DNA of 64,000 nt, from NCBI RefSeq assembly GCF_024584785.1, contig NZ_CP074112.1:1364001-1428000 (forward strand). Direction: 5' to 3'. A program made the position numbers and the translations under genes. The notes under the pieces are model-generated. The model saw only the letters and a program-made list of their open reading frames with translations. It searched no databases and had not been told where the DNA came from. Below, one piece after another: positions 46,045-55,066 of the stretch (its first letter is position 1; every line of letters starts with the position of its first letter). Origin of the DNA: Idiomarina loihiensis (GTDB lineage: Bacteria; Pseudomonadota; Gammaproteobacteria; Enterobacterales; Alteromonadaceae).

Positions 46045-47149
46045 CCAAGAACGCCAACGTCATAAATGGCTCAGTAGATTTCATATTGATGGCCCGCTCT
46101 TTTTAGCGCTGCTGGTACTAGCCCTGCTTAGTCTCGTCACGGTTTATTCAGCCAGTGGCCAAGACCTCGCCATGACCGAACGCCAAGTGGTGCGTATTGG
46201 CTTGGCCTTTGTGGCCATGTTGGTGGTAGCACAAGTTCCCTTAAGTCTAGTTGAGCGCTGGTCACTTCCGATATTTGCCGTCGGCATCGTGTTGCTGTTA
46301 GGGGTGTTGCTCTTTGGTGAATCCAGTAAAGGGGCGCAACGTTGGCTAAATCTTGGTGCGGCAACTATTCAGCCGTCGGAGATCATGAAATTAGCGGTGC
46401 CGATGGCCGTGGCTTGGTTCATAGCGCAACAAGGCCTACCGCCCACCAAAACGCGATTAGCCGGGGCCTTTTTGCTGTTGCTCATCCCTACTCTGATGAT
46501 TGCCAAACAGCCTGATTTAGGTACCTCATTACTGATTGCTAGCGCCGGCATCTTTGTGCTGTTTTTAGCCGGTATGAGTTGGCGTCTCATTACCCTCTTT
46601 GGAGTTGCCATAGGCGCTTTTATCCCGGTGCTTTGGTTCTTTCTGATGCACGGCTATCAGCGGCAGCGCGTGTTAACCTTCCTTGACCCTGAGCGCGACC
46701 CCTTAGGATCAGGTTATCAAATCATTCAATCGAAAATCGCGATCGGTTCTGGCGGTATTGAAGGCAAAGGCTGGTTACAGGGCACCCAGTCGCAGCTGGA
46801 GTTTCTCCCTGAGCGCCACACGGATTTCATCTTCTCGGTATTTAGCGAAGAGTTTGGCTTAATTGGCGTGATTGGCTTATTTTTGCTTTATGGTTTCATT
46901 ATTTTTCGTGGCATGATTCTGGCCATGCGGGCGCAAAAGGTGTATCACAAATTGTTAGCTGGCAGCTTAACTCTTACCTTTTTTGTTTATGTTTTGGTAA
47001 ATATTGGCATGGTCTCAGGACTCTTACCCGTGGTTGGTGTACCCTTGCCGCTGGTAAGTTATGGTGGCACATCTATGGTGACATTAATGACAGGATTTGG
47101 TTTACTGATGGCTATCGCTACGCATAAACGTTTGGTTATGCACGATTAG
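46034..47149 (+). CDS. mrdB: Rod-shape peptidoglycan glycosyltransferase RodA
   Basis: A 371-residue SEDS-family membrane protein with about ten membrane segments. It polymerises lipid II in partnership with PBP2. Conserved parts are AQRWLNLG with its QPSEIMKLAVP, KQPDLGTSLL, DPLGSGYQIIQSKIAIGSGG, FLPERHTDFIFSVFSEEFG and the closing PLVSYGGTSMV. Translation is probably coupled to mrdA. Confidence 0.97.
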   Translation: MQTSQERQRHKWLSRFHIDGPLFLALLVLALLSLVTVYSASGQDLAMTERQVVRIGLAFVAMLVVAQVPLSLVERWSLPIFAVGIVLLLGVLLFGESSKGAQRWLNLGAATIQPSEIMKLAVPMAVAWFIAQQGLPPTKTRLAGAFLLLLIPTLMIAKQPDLGTSLLIASAGIFVLFLAGMSWRLITLFGVAIGAFIPVLWFFLMHGYQRQRVLTFLDPERDPLGSGYQIIQSKIAIGSGGIEGKGWLQGTQSQLEFLPERHTDFIFSVFSEEFGLIGVIGLFLLYGFIIFRGMILAMRAQKVYHKLLAGSLTLTFFVYVLVNIGMVSGLLPVVGVPLPLVSYGGTSMVTLMTGFGLLMAIATHKRLVMHD

Positions 47150-47188
47150 CGCCATCAGCACAATAATAACAAGCGGTAAGGAATAACC

Positions 47189-48205
47189 ATGCGCAACTAC
47201 GTTCGTCTGCTCAACCAGCTTAGTACCAAGCTCCTAATCACCGCGAGCTTAGCTATGGTCCTCAGCCAGCCTGCTAGTGCCAAAGTCGAGCCAGCAGATG
47301 CTGCTACCGTAGCGCAATTGCAGCAAGAATTTATTGAAACCATGGTCAACGAGCATGGTTTTAGTACCAGCCAAGTGCAACAACTGTTGCAGCAAGCCAG
47401 TTTCAATCAAGACGTATTTGACGCCATTCAGCGCCCGTGGGAAGCCAAGCCTTGGCATCAATACTATCCCATTTTTTTGACCGAAAGACGCCTGCAAGCC
47501 GGCCTTAAGTTTTGGCAAACTCATCAACAAACGCTCGCCAAAGCCGAACAAGAGTATGGCGTACCGGCTGAAATTATTGTCGCAATCATTGGCGTAGAAA
47601 CCTTTTACGGCGAATACCTAGGTAACTATTCGGTATTAGATTCACTCTTTACCTTAGGCTTTCACTATCCGCCTCGAGCTAAATTCTTCCGCTCTGAGCT
47701 CGCCCAATTTATGCTGTTGGCCAACGAAGAAGGTTTACCTGCTACTGAGCTGAAGGGCTCCTACGCCGGAGCCATGGGCTATAGCCAATTCATCTCCTCT
47801 TCTTATCGCCATTACGCCGTAGATTTCGATGCCGATGGCGTACGTGACTTACTAGGTAATCCGGTCGATGCAATTGGCAGTGTCGCTCATTATTTTGCCC
47901 GCCACGGTTGGCAGGCCGATGCTCCCGTTGCGCAGCTGCTAGCGCCGAGCGATTCCGTAGCTAACCTCGTAGAAAAAGGCTTGAAGCCAAGTGCAACGGT
48001 GGCCGAACTCACTGAACGAGGCCTTAGCCTTACCAGCACCGTCAACGCTGATCAGAAAGCCAAAGTGTTTGCGTTTGAGTTAGCTGAGGGCCATGAGTAT
48101 TGGCTAGGGTTCAATAACTTTTATGTGATTACCCGCTACAATCACAGCCCGCTGTACGCCATGGCTGTGTATCAATTTAGCCAACAGTTGCGGCAAGCGA
48201 GGTAG
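47189..48205 (+). CDS. mltB: Lytic murein transglycosylase B
   Basis: A 338-residue enzyme that cleaves the glycan strand with 1,6-anhydro formation. The signal peptide ends near QPASA without a lipobox, unlike the E. coli lipoprotein, so this form may be soluble in the periplasm. The catalytic Glu is in AIIGVETFYGEYLG. SYAGAMGYSQFISSSYRHYAVDFDADG is the goose-type/SLT fold. Preceded by AAGGAATAACC. Confidence 0.93.
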   Translation: MRNYVRLLNQLSTKLLITASLAMVLSQPASAKVEPADAATVAQLQQEFIETMVNEHGFSTSQVQQLLQQASFNQDVFDAIQRPWEAKPWHQYYPIFLTERRLQAGLKFWQTHQQTLAKAEQEYGVPAEIIVAIIGVETFYGEYLGNYSVLDSLFTLGFHYPPRAKFFRSELAQFMLLANEEGLPATELKGSYAGAMGYSQFISSSYRHYAVDFDADGVRDLLGNPVDAIGSVAHYFARHGWQADAPVAQLLAPSDSVANLVEKGLKPSATVAELTERGLSLTSTVNADQKAKVFAFELAEGHEYWLGFNNFYVITRYNHSPLYAMAVYQFSQQLRQAR

Positions 48206-48209
48206 CACC

Positions 48210-49016
48210 ATGCTAAGGCCACTGAATCTAGGCTGCTTAGCCCTACTCAGTTTACTGCTAGCAGCATGCTCTAGTGCGCCCGAAGCTCCCTCTCGCTATA
48301 GCCAAAAGCATGACTCTATCCCCGCACGACTACCTAGTGCCGATGAACTGATAGAGCCCGAGCCCTCATTTGAGCCTTACAGCCGGCAAGGCAATCGAAC
48401 TTATCAACTGTTCGGGCGTACTTGGCATATTTTAGATAATGTCGAGGGTTACACCCAAGAAGGAACCGCCTCGTGGTATGGCGAGAAATTTCATGGTCAT
48501 TTAACCTCAAATGGCGAAACCTACGACATGTATGCCATGAGTGCCGCCCACAAAACCCTGCCATTACCCTCCTATGTGAAAGTAACTAATTTAAATAATC
48601 AGCAATCGGTGGTGGTGCGAGTTAACGACCGAGGGCCTTTTCACGGCAATAGAATCATCGATTTATCCTACGTTGCCGCCTATAAAATAGGTATGCTTAA
48701 AACCGGAACGGCGCCGGTTCGGATTGAAGTACTGCAACCGCCGGAGCCGAATACGGCAATCGCTGTGACCACCCCCATCGCACCTACCTCAGTGCCACAG
48801 TTTTATATTCAAGTGCATGCTGGGGCAGATCCTCAGCGGTTAGCCCTTGAAGCTGAAAGACTTCAACAAATCTACGCTGTCCCTGCAACTACTCAACCGA
48901 ATAATGGTCTATACAAAGTCATGTTAGGTCCGTTTGCCGAACCACAGACCAATGAATTGTTAGAACAACTTCGGCAAGCTGGTTATCCCGACGCGTTTCG
49001 GGTAGCCGTGCCCTAA
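48210..49016 (+). CDS. rlpA: Septal-ring lytic transglycosylase RlpA (lipoprotein with SPOR domain)
   Basis: A 268-residue outer-membrane lipoprotein. The signal peptide ends in LLAACSS, with Cys at about residue 20. The double-psi beta-barrel domain (about 85-175) has GTASWYGEKFHGHLTSNGE with catalytic Glu/His candidates and RVNDRGPFHGNRIIDLS. The C-terminal SPOR domain (about 195-265) targets denuded glycan at septa. The usual neighbour of mltB and dacA. GAGG of the mltB end serves as its ribosome site. Confidence 0.94.
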   Translation: MLRPLNLGCLALLSLLLAACSSAPEAPSRYSQKHDSIPARLPSADELIEPEPSFEPYSRQGNRTYQLFGRTWHILDNVEGYTQEGTASWYGEKFHGHLTSNGETYDMYAMSAAHKTLPLPSYVKVTNLNNQQSVVVRVNDRGPFHGNRIIDLSYVAAYKIGMLKTGTAPVRIEVLQPPEPNTAIAVTTPIAPTSVPQFYIQVHAGADPQRLALEAERLQQIYAVPATTQPNNGLYKVMLGPFAEPQTNELLEQLRQAGYPDAFRVAVP

Positions 49017-49089
49017 AGCCTGCGTTTTCTGGTAGAACGTGGTACTATTCGAACCCTTTTTAGAACTAGTAACATAGAGAATCATCCTT

Positions 49090-50253
49090 ATGCCCAATGT
49101 GTTTCGTCACTTTGTTCGCAGCTTAACCATTGTTGCTGCCGCCTCCGTAACCATAGCTCATGCTGCTATCGTTCCGCCAGCGCCCTCCATTAATGCCAAA
49201 GGGTACATTTTGATGGATTACACCACGGGCCATGTCATTGTCGGTGGTAATGAAGATGAGCAATTAGCGCCGGCTAGTTTAACCAAAATGATGACCAGCT
49301 ATATTATTGGCCGTGAACTGCAAGCCGGCCGCATCAATAATGACGACATGGTCACCATCAGTGAGAACGCTTGGGCCAAGAACTTTCCTGAATCATCCAA
49401 GATGTTCATTGAAGTCGGTAAACAAGTATCGGTTGCTGAACTCAACAAAGGCATCGTGATTTCTTCAGGTAATGATGCTTGTGTCGCTATGGCTGAGCAC
49501 ATTGCCGGCAGTGAAGACGCCTTTGCTGATCTGATGAATACCTATGCCGCAGAGCTGCAATTAAGTAACTCTAACTTCGCCAACAGCCACGGTTTACCAG
49601 ACCCAGACCAATACACCTCGCCGCGTGACATGGCTGTTTTAGGCCGTGCATTAATTCGCGATGTGCCGGAAGAATATTCGTTGTATGCCGAAAAATCTTT
49701 TACCTACAACAACATCAAACAGTACAACCGTAACTCGCTGTTGTGGGATCGCAGCATGAATGTCGATGGGATTAAAACCGGCCACACCGAAGAAGCCGGT
49801 TATAGCCTAGTCTCGTCAGCCACCGAAGGTGACACCCGCCTCATTGCTGTGGTGATGGGTACGGACAGCGAGCAAGCACGTAAAGTAGAAAGTAAAAAAT
49901 TATTGAACTACGGCTTTCGTTATTACGAAACCGTCACTGCCTACAGCGCTGGCGAGAGCTTTGTCGATCACCGTATTTGGGGTGGTGAACAAGATACCGT
50001 GCAGCTTGGAGTCACTGAAGATGTGGTGATTACTTTACCTAAGGGCCAACGCGGCAACCTGAAAGCAAACTTTGAGTTAACGCAAAACTTGCAAGCGCCT
50101 ATCGCTAAGGGCACTCAAGTAGGCACTGTGTATTTGCAACTGGACGGCGAAGATATTGCCAGCTACCCACTTGTTACCCTTCATAGTGTTGAACAAGGCG
50201 GTTGGTTTAAACGTTTAAGTGACTGGGCTAAGCAATCTTTTAGCGAAGAATAA
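49090..50253 (+). CDS. dacA: D-alanyl-D-alanine carboxypeptidase (PBP5/6 type)
   Basis: A 387-residue low-molecular-mass PBP that trims pentapeptides. The signal peptide is residues 1-26. S63 and K66 form the SxxK motif (ASLTKMM), SGN lies in ISSGNDACVAM and KTG in DGIKTGHTEEA. The C-terminal beta domain (about 285-370) ends in an amphipathic helix GGWFKRLSDWAKQSF that binds the inner membrane. An extended minus-10 (TGGTACTAT, 49040-49048) lies 42 bp before the start. Confidence 0.96.
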   Translation: MPNVFRHFVRSLTIVAAASVTIAHAAIVPPAPSINAKGYILMDYTTGHVIVGGNEDEQLAPASLTKMMTSYIIGRELQAGRINNDDMVTISENAWAKNFPESSKMFIEVGKQVSVAELNKGIVISSGNDACVAMAEHIAGSEDAFADLMNTYAAELQLSNSNFANSHGLPDPDQYTSPRDMAVLGRALIRDVPEEYSLYAEKSFTYNNIKQYNRNSLLWDRSMNVDGIKTGHTEEAGYSLVSSATEGDTRLIAVVMGTDSEQARKVESKKLLNYGFRYYETVTAYSAGESFVDHRIWGGEQDTVQLGVTEDVVITLPKGQRGNLKANFELTQNLQAPIAKGTQVGTVYLQLDGEDIASYPLVTLHSVEQGGWFKRLSDWAKQSFSEE

Positions 50254-50274
50254 CCCAGCCTTGATGTTAGTTCC

Positions 50275-50303
50275 AGCAAGGCCGTTGAGTCAGCGGCCTT
50301 GCT
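50275..50303 (+). terminator. Hairpin after dacA
   Basis: AGCAAGGCCG (50275-50284) and CGGCCTTGCT (50294-50303), a perfect 10-bp stem with a 9-base loop. The following stretch is CT-rich (CTCTCCCCC) and not a clean T-run. Confidence 0.65.
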
Positions 50304-50310
50304 CTCTCCC

Positions 50311-50342
50311 CCACAACCACAACCACAACCACGATCACAACC
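50311..50342. repeat. Short CCACAA/ACAACC simple repeat
   Basis: About five copies of a 6-bp unit (CCACAA) with one imperfect copy, in the 256-bp gap between dacA and ybeD. A slippage-prone tract; no coding role is visible. Confidence 0.8.
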
Positions 50343-50377
50343 TCTGCCTAGTGCAAACGCGCAAAGCACATTCAAAT

Positions 50378-50407
50378 TCCAACCTTGCCCTAAAATAATG
50401 ATATAAT
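50378..50407 (+). promoter_or_regulatory. Promoter for ybeD-lipB-lipA (extended minus-10)
   Basis: TATAAT (50402-50407) preceded by TGA makes an extended minus-10. A weak minus-35 TTCCAA (50378-50383) lies 18 bp ahead. The ybeD start is 103 bp downstream. Confidence 0.65.
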
Positions 50408-50509
50408 CGGCCGCAACAGTTACGACACCTTGTTATCGTTATTTTTGCCCTCATCATGCAGTGGTATAAAGCAATGGTGTTAGTTAAGCCATTCATTTGG
50501 GAGTAAAGC

Positions 50510-50776
50510 ATGCAAAAAACACGCTTTGATGAGTTGGTTGAGTTTCCTTGTCACTTCACCTTTAAAGTGATGGGCTTGGCGGTTCCACAGTTAGCAGATT
50601 TAGTTGTCGCCGTTGCTCAGCAACATGCGCCGGGCGATTATAACCCGACCCTAAAGCCTAGCAGTAAAGGAACCTACCACTCAGTATCTATTCAAATTAA
50701 AGTAGAAAGCCAACAACACATAGAAACCCTCTATCGTGAGCTGGCGGCAATCGAAGAAGTGAAATATGTGCTCTAA
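50510..50776 (+). CDS. ybeD: YbeD (DUF493) family protein
   Basis: An 88-residue protein of the YbeD/DUF493 family with a ferredoxin-like ACT-type fold. The pattern [19 protein letters not shown] and [14 protein letters not shown] at the ends fits the E. coli 87-residue protein. The role is not known; it is tied to lipB by position in many gammaproteobacteria, and it overlaps lipB by 11 bp here. Confidence 0.93.
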   Translation: MQKTRFDELVEFPCHFTFKVMGLAVPQLADLVVAVAQQHAPGDYNPTLKPSSKGTYHSVSIQIKVESQQHIETLYRELAAIEEVKYVL

Positions 50777-51437
50777 GTTGGCCACTAAAGAGATCACTCA
50801 ACAACTGCTGATTAGACAGCTTGGCAGGCAGCCCTACCAGCCGGTATGGCAGGCCATGCAAGACTTTACCGATAAGCGCGATGAGCAAACCCGTGACGAA
50901 CTTTGGGTACTTGAACATGAGCCGGTGTTCACCCAAGGCCAAGCCGGTAAAGCAGAACATATTTTGGCTCCGGGCGATATTCCAGTGGTCCAAGTAGACC
51001 GCGGTGGTCAAGTCACCTACCATGGTCCCGGTCAACTGGTGGTGTATTTTTTACTGGATATTAGGCGCCGCAAAGTAGGCGTGCGCCAACTAGTCAATAC
51101 CATTGAAGACACCATAGTGGCGCTGATGGCCAATTATGGCGTGGTTGCTGCCGCCAAAGCCGATGCCCCTGGCGTTTATGTGCAAGGCGATAAACTTTGC
51201 TCGCTAGGGTTGCGTATTAGAAAAGGCTGTTCGTTTCATGGTCTGGCACTGAACGTGGATATGGATTTAAGCCCGTTCGCAAGAATCAATCCTTGCGGGT
51301 ATGCCGGCATGCAAATGGTACAAACAAAATCACTGAATGGGCCGCAGGATGTCACTGATGCGGCCACGCAGGTAACCCAAATCTTCGCTGAATTGATGGG
51401 TTATCAAGAAATCACCGAAACAACAGGATTCGCATAG
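50766..51437 (+). CDS. lipB: Octanoyl-ACP:protein N-octanoyltransferase
   Basis: A 223-residue enzyme moving octanoate from ACP to lipoyl domains. [16 protein letters not shown] is the family signature, and the active Cys lies in [10 protein letters not shown] with the catalytic Lys in the CSLGLRI-preceding block ([11 protein letters not shown]). Followed 3 bp later by lipA. Confidence 0.96.
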   Translation: MCSKLATKEITQQLLIRQLGRQPYQPVWQAMQDFTDKRDEQTRDELWVLEHEPVFTQGQAGKAEHILAPGDIPVVQVDRGGQVTYHGPGQLVVYFLLDIRRRKVGVRQLVNTIEDTIVALMANYGVVAAAKADAPGVYVQGDKLCSLGLRIRKGCSFHGLALNVDMDLSPFARINPCGYAGMQMVQTKSLNGPQDVTDAATQVTQIFAELMGYQEITETTGFA

Positions 51438-51440
51438 GCT

Positions 51441-52406
51441 ATGTCAAAACCGGTAAGAATTGAACCTGGCGTGAAACTTCGTGATGCCGATAAAATGGCA
51501 TTGATCCCCGTTAAAATCATGCCTACTGAGCGTGAGCAGATGCTGCGCAAGCCCGCGTGGCTAAAAGTGAAGCTACCTAGCTCTACTCAGCGTATTGACG
51601 AAATTAAGCAAGCCATGCGTAAGCATGGGCTGCACTCTGTCTGTGAAGAAGCCTCCTGCCCTAACTTGGCAGAATGCTTCAACCACGGTACCGCAACCTT
51701 CATGATTCTGGGTGCCATTTGTACCCGCCGTTGTCCGTTTTGTGACGTTGCGCACGGTCGTCCGCTGCCCGTTGACCCTGAAGAAGCCGTCAAATTAGGT
51801 GCTACTATTCGTGACATGAAAGTTAAGTATGTGGTGGTTACTTCCGTTGACCGCGATGATTTACGTGACGGTGGTGCACAACATTTTGCGGACTGTATTC
51901 GTGAAATCCGAGCGCAAAGCCCCGGCATTCAGGTAGAAGTGTTAGTGCCTGATTTTCGTGGGCGGATGCAAGTCGCGTTAGATATCCTAACCGATGAGGC
52001 TCCGGATGTGTTCAACCACAATCTTGAAACCGTGCCACGCATGTACAAAGCCGCGCGGCCTGGAGCGAATTACCAGTGGTCGTTAGACCTGCTCAAAAAT
52101 TACAAAGTAGCTCGACCTGATGTCCGTACTAAGTCTGGTCTTATGGTTGGCTTAGGCGAAACCAATGAAGAGATTCTAGAGGTGATGCGTGATTTGCGTG
52201 CGCACGATGTTGATATGCTCACCATTGGTCAATATCTACAGCCGAGTCGTCATCATTTGCCCGTCACTCGTTATGTGACGCCAGATGAGTTTGATATGTT
52301 CCGCGCTGAGGGCGAGAAGATGGGCTTTACCCATATAGCCTCGGGCCCCTTAGTTCGCTCGTCGTATCATGCCGATATGCAAGCTGCCGGTAAGGAAGTG
52401 AAATGA
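51441..52406 (+). CDS. lipA: Lipoyl synthase
   Basis: A 321-residue radical-SAM enzyme that inserts two sulfurs in the octanoyl chain. The auxiliary cluster cysteines are in [13 protein letters not shown], the radical-SAM motif is [13 protein letters not shown], and the C-terminal RSSYHAD carries the third ligand Ser of the auxiliary cluster. Same length as E. coli. Its end overlaps the MAPEG gene as ATGA. Confidence 0.98.
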   Translation: MSKPVRIEPGVKLRDADKMALIPVKIMPTEREQMLRKPAWLKVKLPSSTQRIDEIKQAMRKHGLHSVCEEASCPNLAECFNHGTATFMILGAICTRRCPFCDVAHGRPLPVDPEEAVKLGATIRDMKVKYVVVTSVDRDDLRDGGAQHFADCIREIRAQSPGIQVEVLVPDFRGRMQVALDILTDEAPDVFNHNLETVPRMYKAARPGANYQWSLDLLKNYKVARPDVRTKSGLMVGLGETNEEILEVMRDLRAHDVDMLTIGQYLQPSRHHLPVTRYVTPDEFDMFRAEGEKMGFTHIASGPLVRSSYHADMQAAGKEVK

Positions 52407-52804
52407 GTATTCTGATCTGGTGTTTATTGATTGCTGGGTTGCTACCGATTGCGGCCAAAGCACCTGTGGTGTATTTCCAGAATCGCGATGCTGGTTACGA
52501 TAACCGTCATCCGCGAGCTCAGCAACAACGCTTAACAGGTGCTGGTGCTCGTGCTGTGGCGGGTCATTACAATGCGTACGAGGCGTTTCCACTGTATGCC
52601 ACCGCTATCCTTGCCGTATTAGCCACCAATAGCGTTTCTGATACCAACATTACGTTAGCAGTAAGTTATCTTGGTTTACGCATTGCGTATCATGTTTTGT
52701 ATTTAGCTAATTACGACAAACTACGCAGCTTGGTCTGGTTTTTCGCAATCGCCTGCCCAGTGATTATGCTGGCACAAACGGCGTTGGCAGTGGCTGCCGC
52801 TTAG
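52403..52804 (+). CDS. MAPEG family membrane protein
   Basis: A 133-residue protein with four membrane segments. [16 protein letters not shown] and [20 protein letters not shown] match the MAPEG family (eicosanoid/glutathione metabolism membrane proteins); in bacteria the role is mostly unknown. Coupled to lipA through a 4-bp overlap, which is likely accidental as to pathway. Confidence 0.88.
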   Translation: MSILIWCLLIAGLLPIAAKAPVVYFQNRDAGYDNRHPRAQQQRLTGAGARAVAGHYNAYEAFPLYATAILAVLATNSVSDTNITLAVSYLGLRIAYHVLYLANYDKLRSLVWFFAIACPVIMLAQTALAVAAA

Positions 52805-52824
52805 CACTGTAAGGCTATCATTGG

Positions 52825-52851
52825 GAGGAGTTTACCTAATCGTGACTCCTC
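52825..52851. terminator. Hairpin between convergent genes
   Basis: GAGGAGT (52825-52831) and ACTCCTC (52845-52851), a 7-bp stem with a 13-base loop, between the MAPEG gene and the protease-like gene. No strong T-run; weak call. Confidence 0.4.
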
Positions 52852-53934
52852 TTAATGAGCATACTGTTGCTGAATAAGTTCTAGATACAGCGATGGCCAA
52901 CGCGCACTATCGAAATATTGCATCGCCGTGATCTCAGCTAGTGGTCGCCAAGCAAAATAGTCGCTGTTTTGACACGTATCTACCGCATGTAAACCAATCT
53001 GCTCGGGCGCACTCCCTAATTCCCACAACGGCTCTCCTTGGCTATTGGTTAGTGAGGTAGGCTGCGCTAGCAAGCGCCAATCCTCTACCGCAGTTCGCCA
53101 TGGCAAGGTTTGCCACAGCTGTTGCAGTTGCTCAGCACTGAGTTGGCGACTGTCAGTCACCACAATATTTAAACTAGGATGCTGGTAATCACCGCGACAA
53201 AAAGCAGCAGCTAAAGGCGCGCTCATCGCGTATTCATCAGCTAGCCCCAACCAATGCCCAAGTTCGTGAGCTAAGAGCTCCACCGGCGCAGCTAAACTAA
53301 GTACCATGCTAAAATCTTGTCGCTGCTGCGATGCCGAAGCTATGCCAAACTGCTCTACCAGTAACACTCGATACCGCGCCTGAGTAGGATCAGCGTGGTG
53401 GTTGCCGCCACCTAACGGACCTTGGAGATGACATTGTAGGCGACCGCGCGCAGTTACCTGCTGGCATTCGTTGACAGCTTTCGGATAAGGTTGCAACTGC
53501 CAACAAAAGCCTAATTGGCGCATCGGCTCCGCCAGTGGCTGTTGCTGCCACTGATGTAATAACTGGTACGCTTTGAGTTCACCACTGCCCTCAGGCACTT
53601 GCAACTGAATGGGATAACGGCAAGCAGTAGCCGATGGTGACTGCATGACATGCATGGGTGATTGAGGAGAAAATTCAACACGTGTAGGTCGTACAGGGAC
53701 GGCTATTAGCCACCCATTAGGCGGCATGGCTAATAGATCAAGCAAGGTCGCTAACTGCGCGGTACTCACTGCCTTCGGATACTTGCCCTCGCTGCCCTCG
53801 CTGCGATGGGAGAGCGGATTGGCGAGTACTTGCTGACAACTCACCAGCGCTATCAACAGGATCCCTAACTGCACCATCCGTTGCAAGCGATTGCTCCAGT
53901 ATGGCGGTTTGCGCGGTCGATCACTCTTGCGCAT
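52852..53934 (-). CDS. Secreted zinc-metalloprotease-like protein, overlapping nlpI
   Basis: A 360-residue protein. The N-terminus is basic, followed by a hydrophobic segment (about 20-36) with LVSCQQ, which may be a lipobox (C33), or cleavage may occur near VLANP. The zinc-binding motif HELGHWLGLADEY has H223, E224, H227 and D233, an HExxHxxGxxD form seen in metzincin-like and M64-like peptidases. Several Cys (105, 144, 157, 168) suggest disulfides. I use the ATG at 53934, inside the last codons of nlpI (14-bp overlap); an upstream start at 54000 is possible. It is probably co-expressed with nlpI. Not a known named gene. Confidence 0.75.
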   Translation of the reverse strand: MRKSDRPRKPPYWSNRLQRMVQLGILLIALVSCQQVLANPLSHRSEGSEGKYPKAVSTAQLATLLDLLAMPPNGWLIAVPVRPTRVEFSPQSPMHVMQSPSATACRYPIQLQVPEGSGELKAYQLLHQWQQQPLAEPMRQLGFCWQLQPYPKAVNECQQVTARGRLQCHLQGPLGGGNHHADPTQARYRVLLVEQFGIASASQQRQDFSMVLSLAAPVELLAHELGHWLGLADEYAMSAPLAAAFCRGDYQHPSLNIVVTDSRQLSAEQLQQLWQTLPWRTAVEDWRLLAQPTSLTNSQGEPLWELGSAPEQIGLHAVDTCQNSDYFAWRPLAEITAMQYFDSARWPSLYLELIQQQYAH

Positions 53935-54832
53935 CAAGCTTAGTTGAATCCGCTTGCTGCTCCAGTGCTTGCTGACTGCGTTGCAGCTCAATCCCAGCAT
54001 AACGGTGTTCTAAAAAACGGTACACATTGGTTGTGAGCGCTAGTCGAAAATACACCGCTGCAGCTTGGTTGTTGCCTTCCAATTGCTTCAGCTTACCCAA
54101 ATAAAAGTAACTCTCACACATGCGCTCTGCTAGGGTTTCATCTTCGCCTAAGTGTTTAGGAGCATAGTCATTTAAAAAGCTTTGCTCATCCACCACACCC
54201 AACAACAGATCATTCAGCACCCAGCCCCAAGCGCCATTGGCGTACTTGATTCGGCGTTCGGCTAGATTGCGACGGGCCGCCTCGGCATCTGTTTCTACTT
54301 CAGCTAAATACAGCCACAGCACCCGATACGGGTCGTCGGGTTGGCTTTCAAAATAGCGTTGATAATCTTTGCTGGCGAGGTCAATCCGGCCATCATAATA
54401 GGCTGTCATACCGCGATTAAGCAAGGCATAGGGGTGCTCAGGCTCAAGCTCTAAGGCCGAGTCGAACATCTCATAAGCATAATTGTACTGTTCAATTTCA
54501 GTGTACTGGATACCCAGAAAATTATAGGCATCGGCTAAACGTGGATCGCGCTCTAAAGCACGATTTAAATCAATACGAGCTAACCCACTCAAACCGAGCG
54601 CATCATAGAGACTGCCGCGTCGATACAGCAATTGCGCCATACTGGCATCATCCAATTGATTCTGGTGATTAGCGAGGTCTGTGAGTTTGGCGATTTCAAT
54701 TTGATAACGCATGTCTGGCGCTTGCGGCGTTACTACAAATAAATTCATGACGGCCGATTCAGAGGGATCGGGCAATTGGGCACAAGCACCCAGCAACAGC
54801 ACCGAAGCCAGCACCGCGATACGACTTTTCAT
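53921..54832 (-). CDS. nlpI: Lipoprotein NlpI (TPR adaptor)
   Basis: A 303-residue outer-membrane lipoprotein. The signal peptide ends in LLLGACAQ with C17 as the lipidated residue. Several TPR units follow (LLYRRGSLYDALGLSGLARIDL, DAYNFLGIQYTEIEQYNYAYE, EHPYALLNRGMTAYYDGRIDL), close to E. coli NlpI. NlpI holds the protease Prc and murein hydrolases such as MepS. It lies downstream of pnp as in E. coli. The ATG at 54832 gives a normal signal; a longer frame to 54970 does not. Confidence 0.93.
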   Translation of the reverse strand: MKSRIAVLASVLLLGACAQLPDPSESAVMNLFVVTPQAPDMRYQIEIAKLTDLANHQNQLDDASMAQLLYRRGSLYDALGLSGLARIDLNRALERDPRLADAYNFLGIQYTEIEQYNYAYEMFDSALELEPEHPYALLNRGMTAYYDGRIDLASKDYQRYFESQPDDPYRVLWLYLAEVETDAEAARRNLAERRIKYANGAWGWVLNDLLLGVVDEQSFLNDYAPKHLGEDETLAERMCESYFYLGKLKQLEGNNQAAAVYFRLALTTNVYRFLEHRYAGIELQRSQQALEQQADSTKLDAQE

Positions 54833-54971
54833 AAAGGACAACCTTTCGTTATGTTTCAACTCATCATACCTTAGTTGCAACAAAAATAAAGTTCTGAACA
54901 GGTGCTTGAGCAAGCTGATGAGGATTAACAAGGTAACACGGGGGGAGCTGAAAACAGCTGATGAATTCACA

Positions 54972-55001
54972 CCAAGGCTTTGGGTTTAACCAAAACCTTG
55001 G
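54972..55001. other. Hairpin between pnp and nlpI
   Basis: CCAAGG (54972-54977) pairs with CCTTGG (54996-55001), extended inside by TTTGG/CCAAA around a GTTTAA loop with one bulge. It lies 66 bases after the pnp stop. No T-run on the minus strand, so it may be a processing or partial termination site rather than a strong terminator. Confidence 0.5.
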
Positions 55002-55066
55002 CATGAATGCTTTGCTCACCGCAGGTCAGATAACCAACCGGGTTTGCGGGTAGGACTTATTTTTGC

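Noticed and set aside
50311-50342. Possible CRISPR-like repeat
   Set aside because: The unit is only 6 bp with no spacers; a simple repeat.
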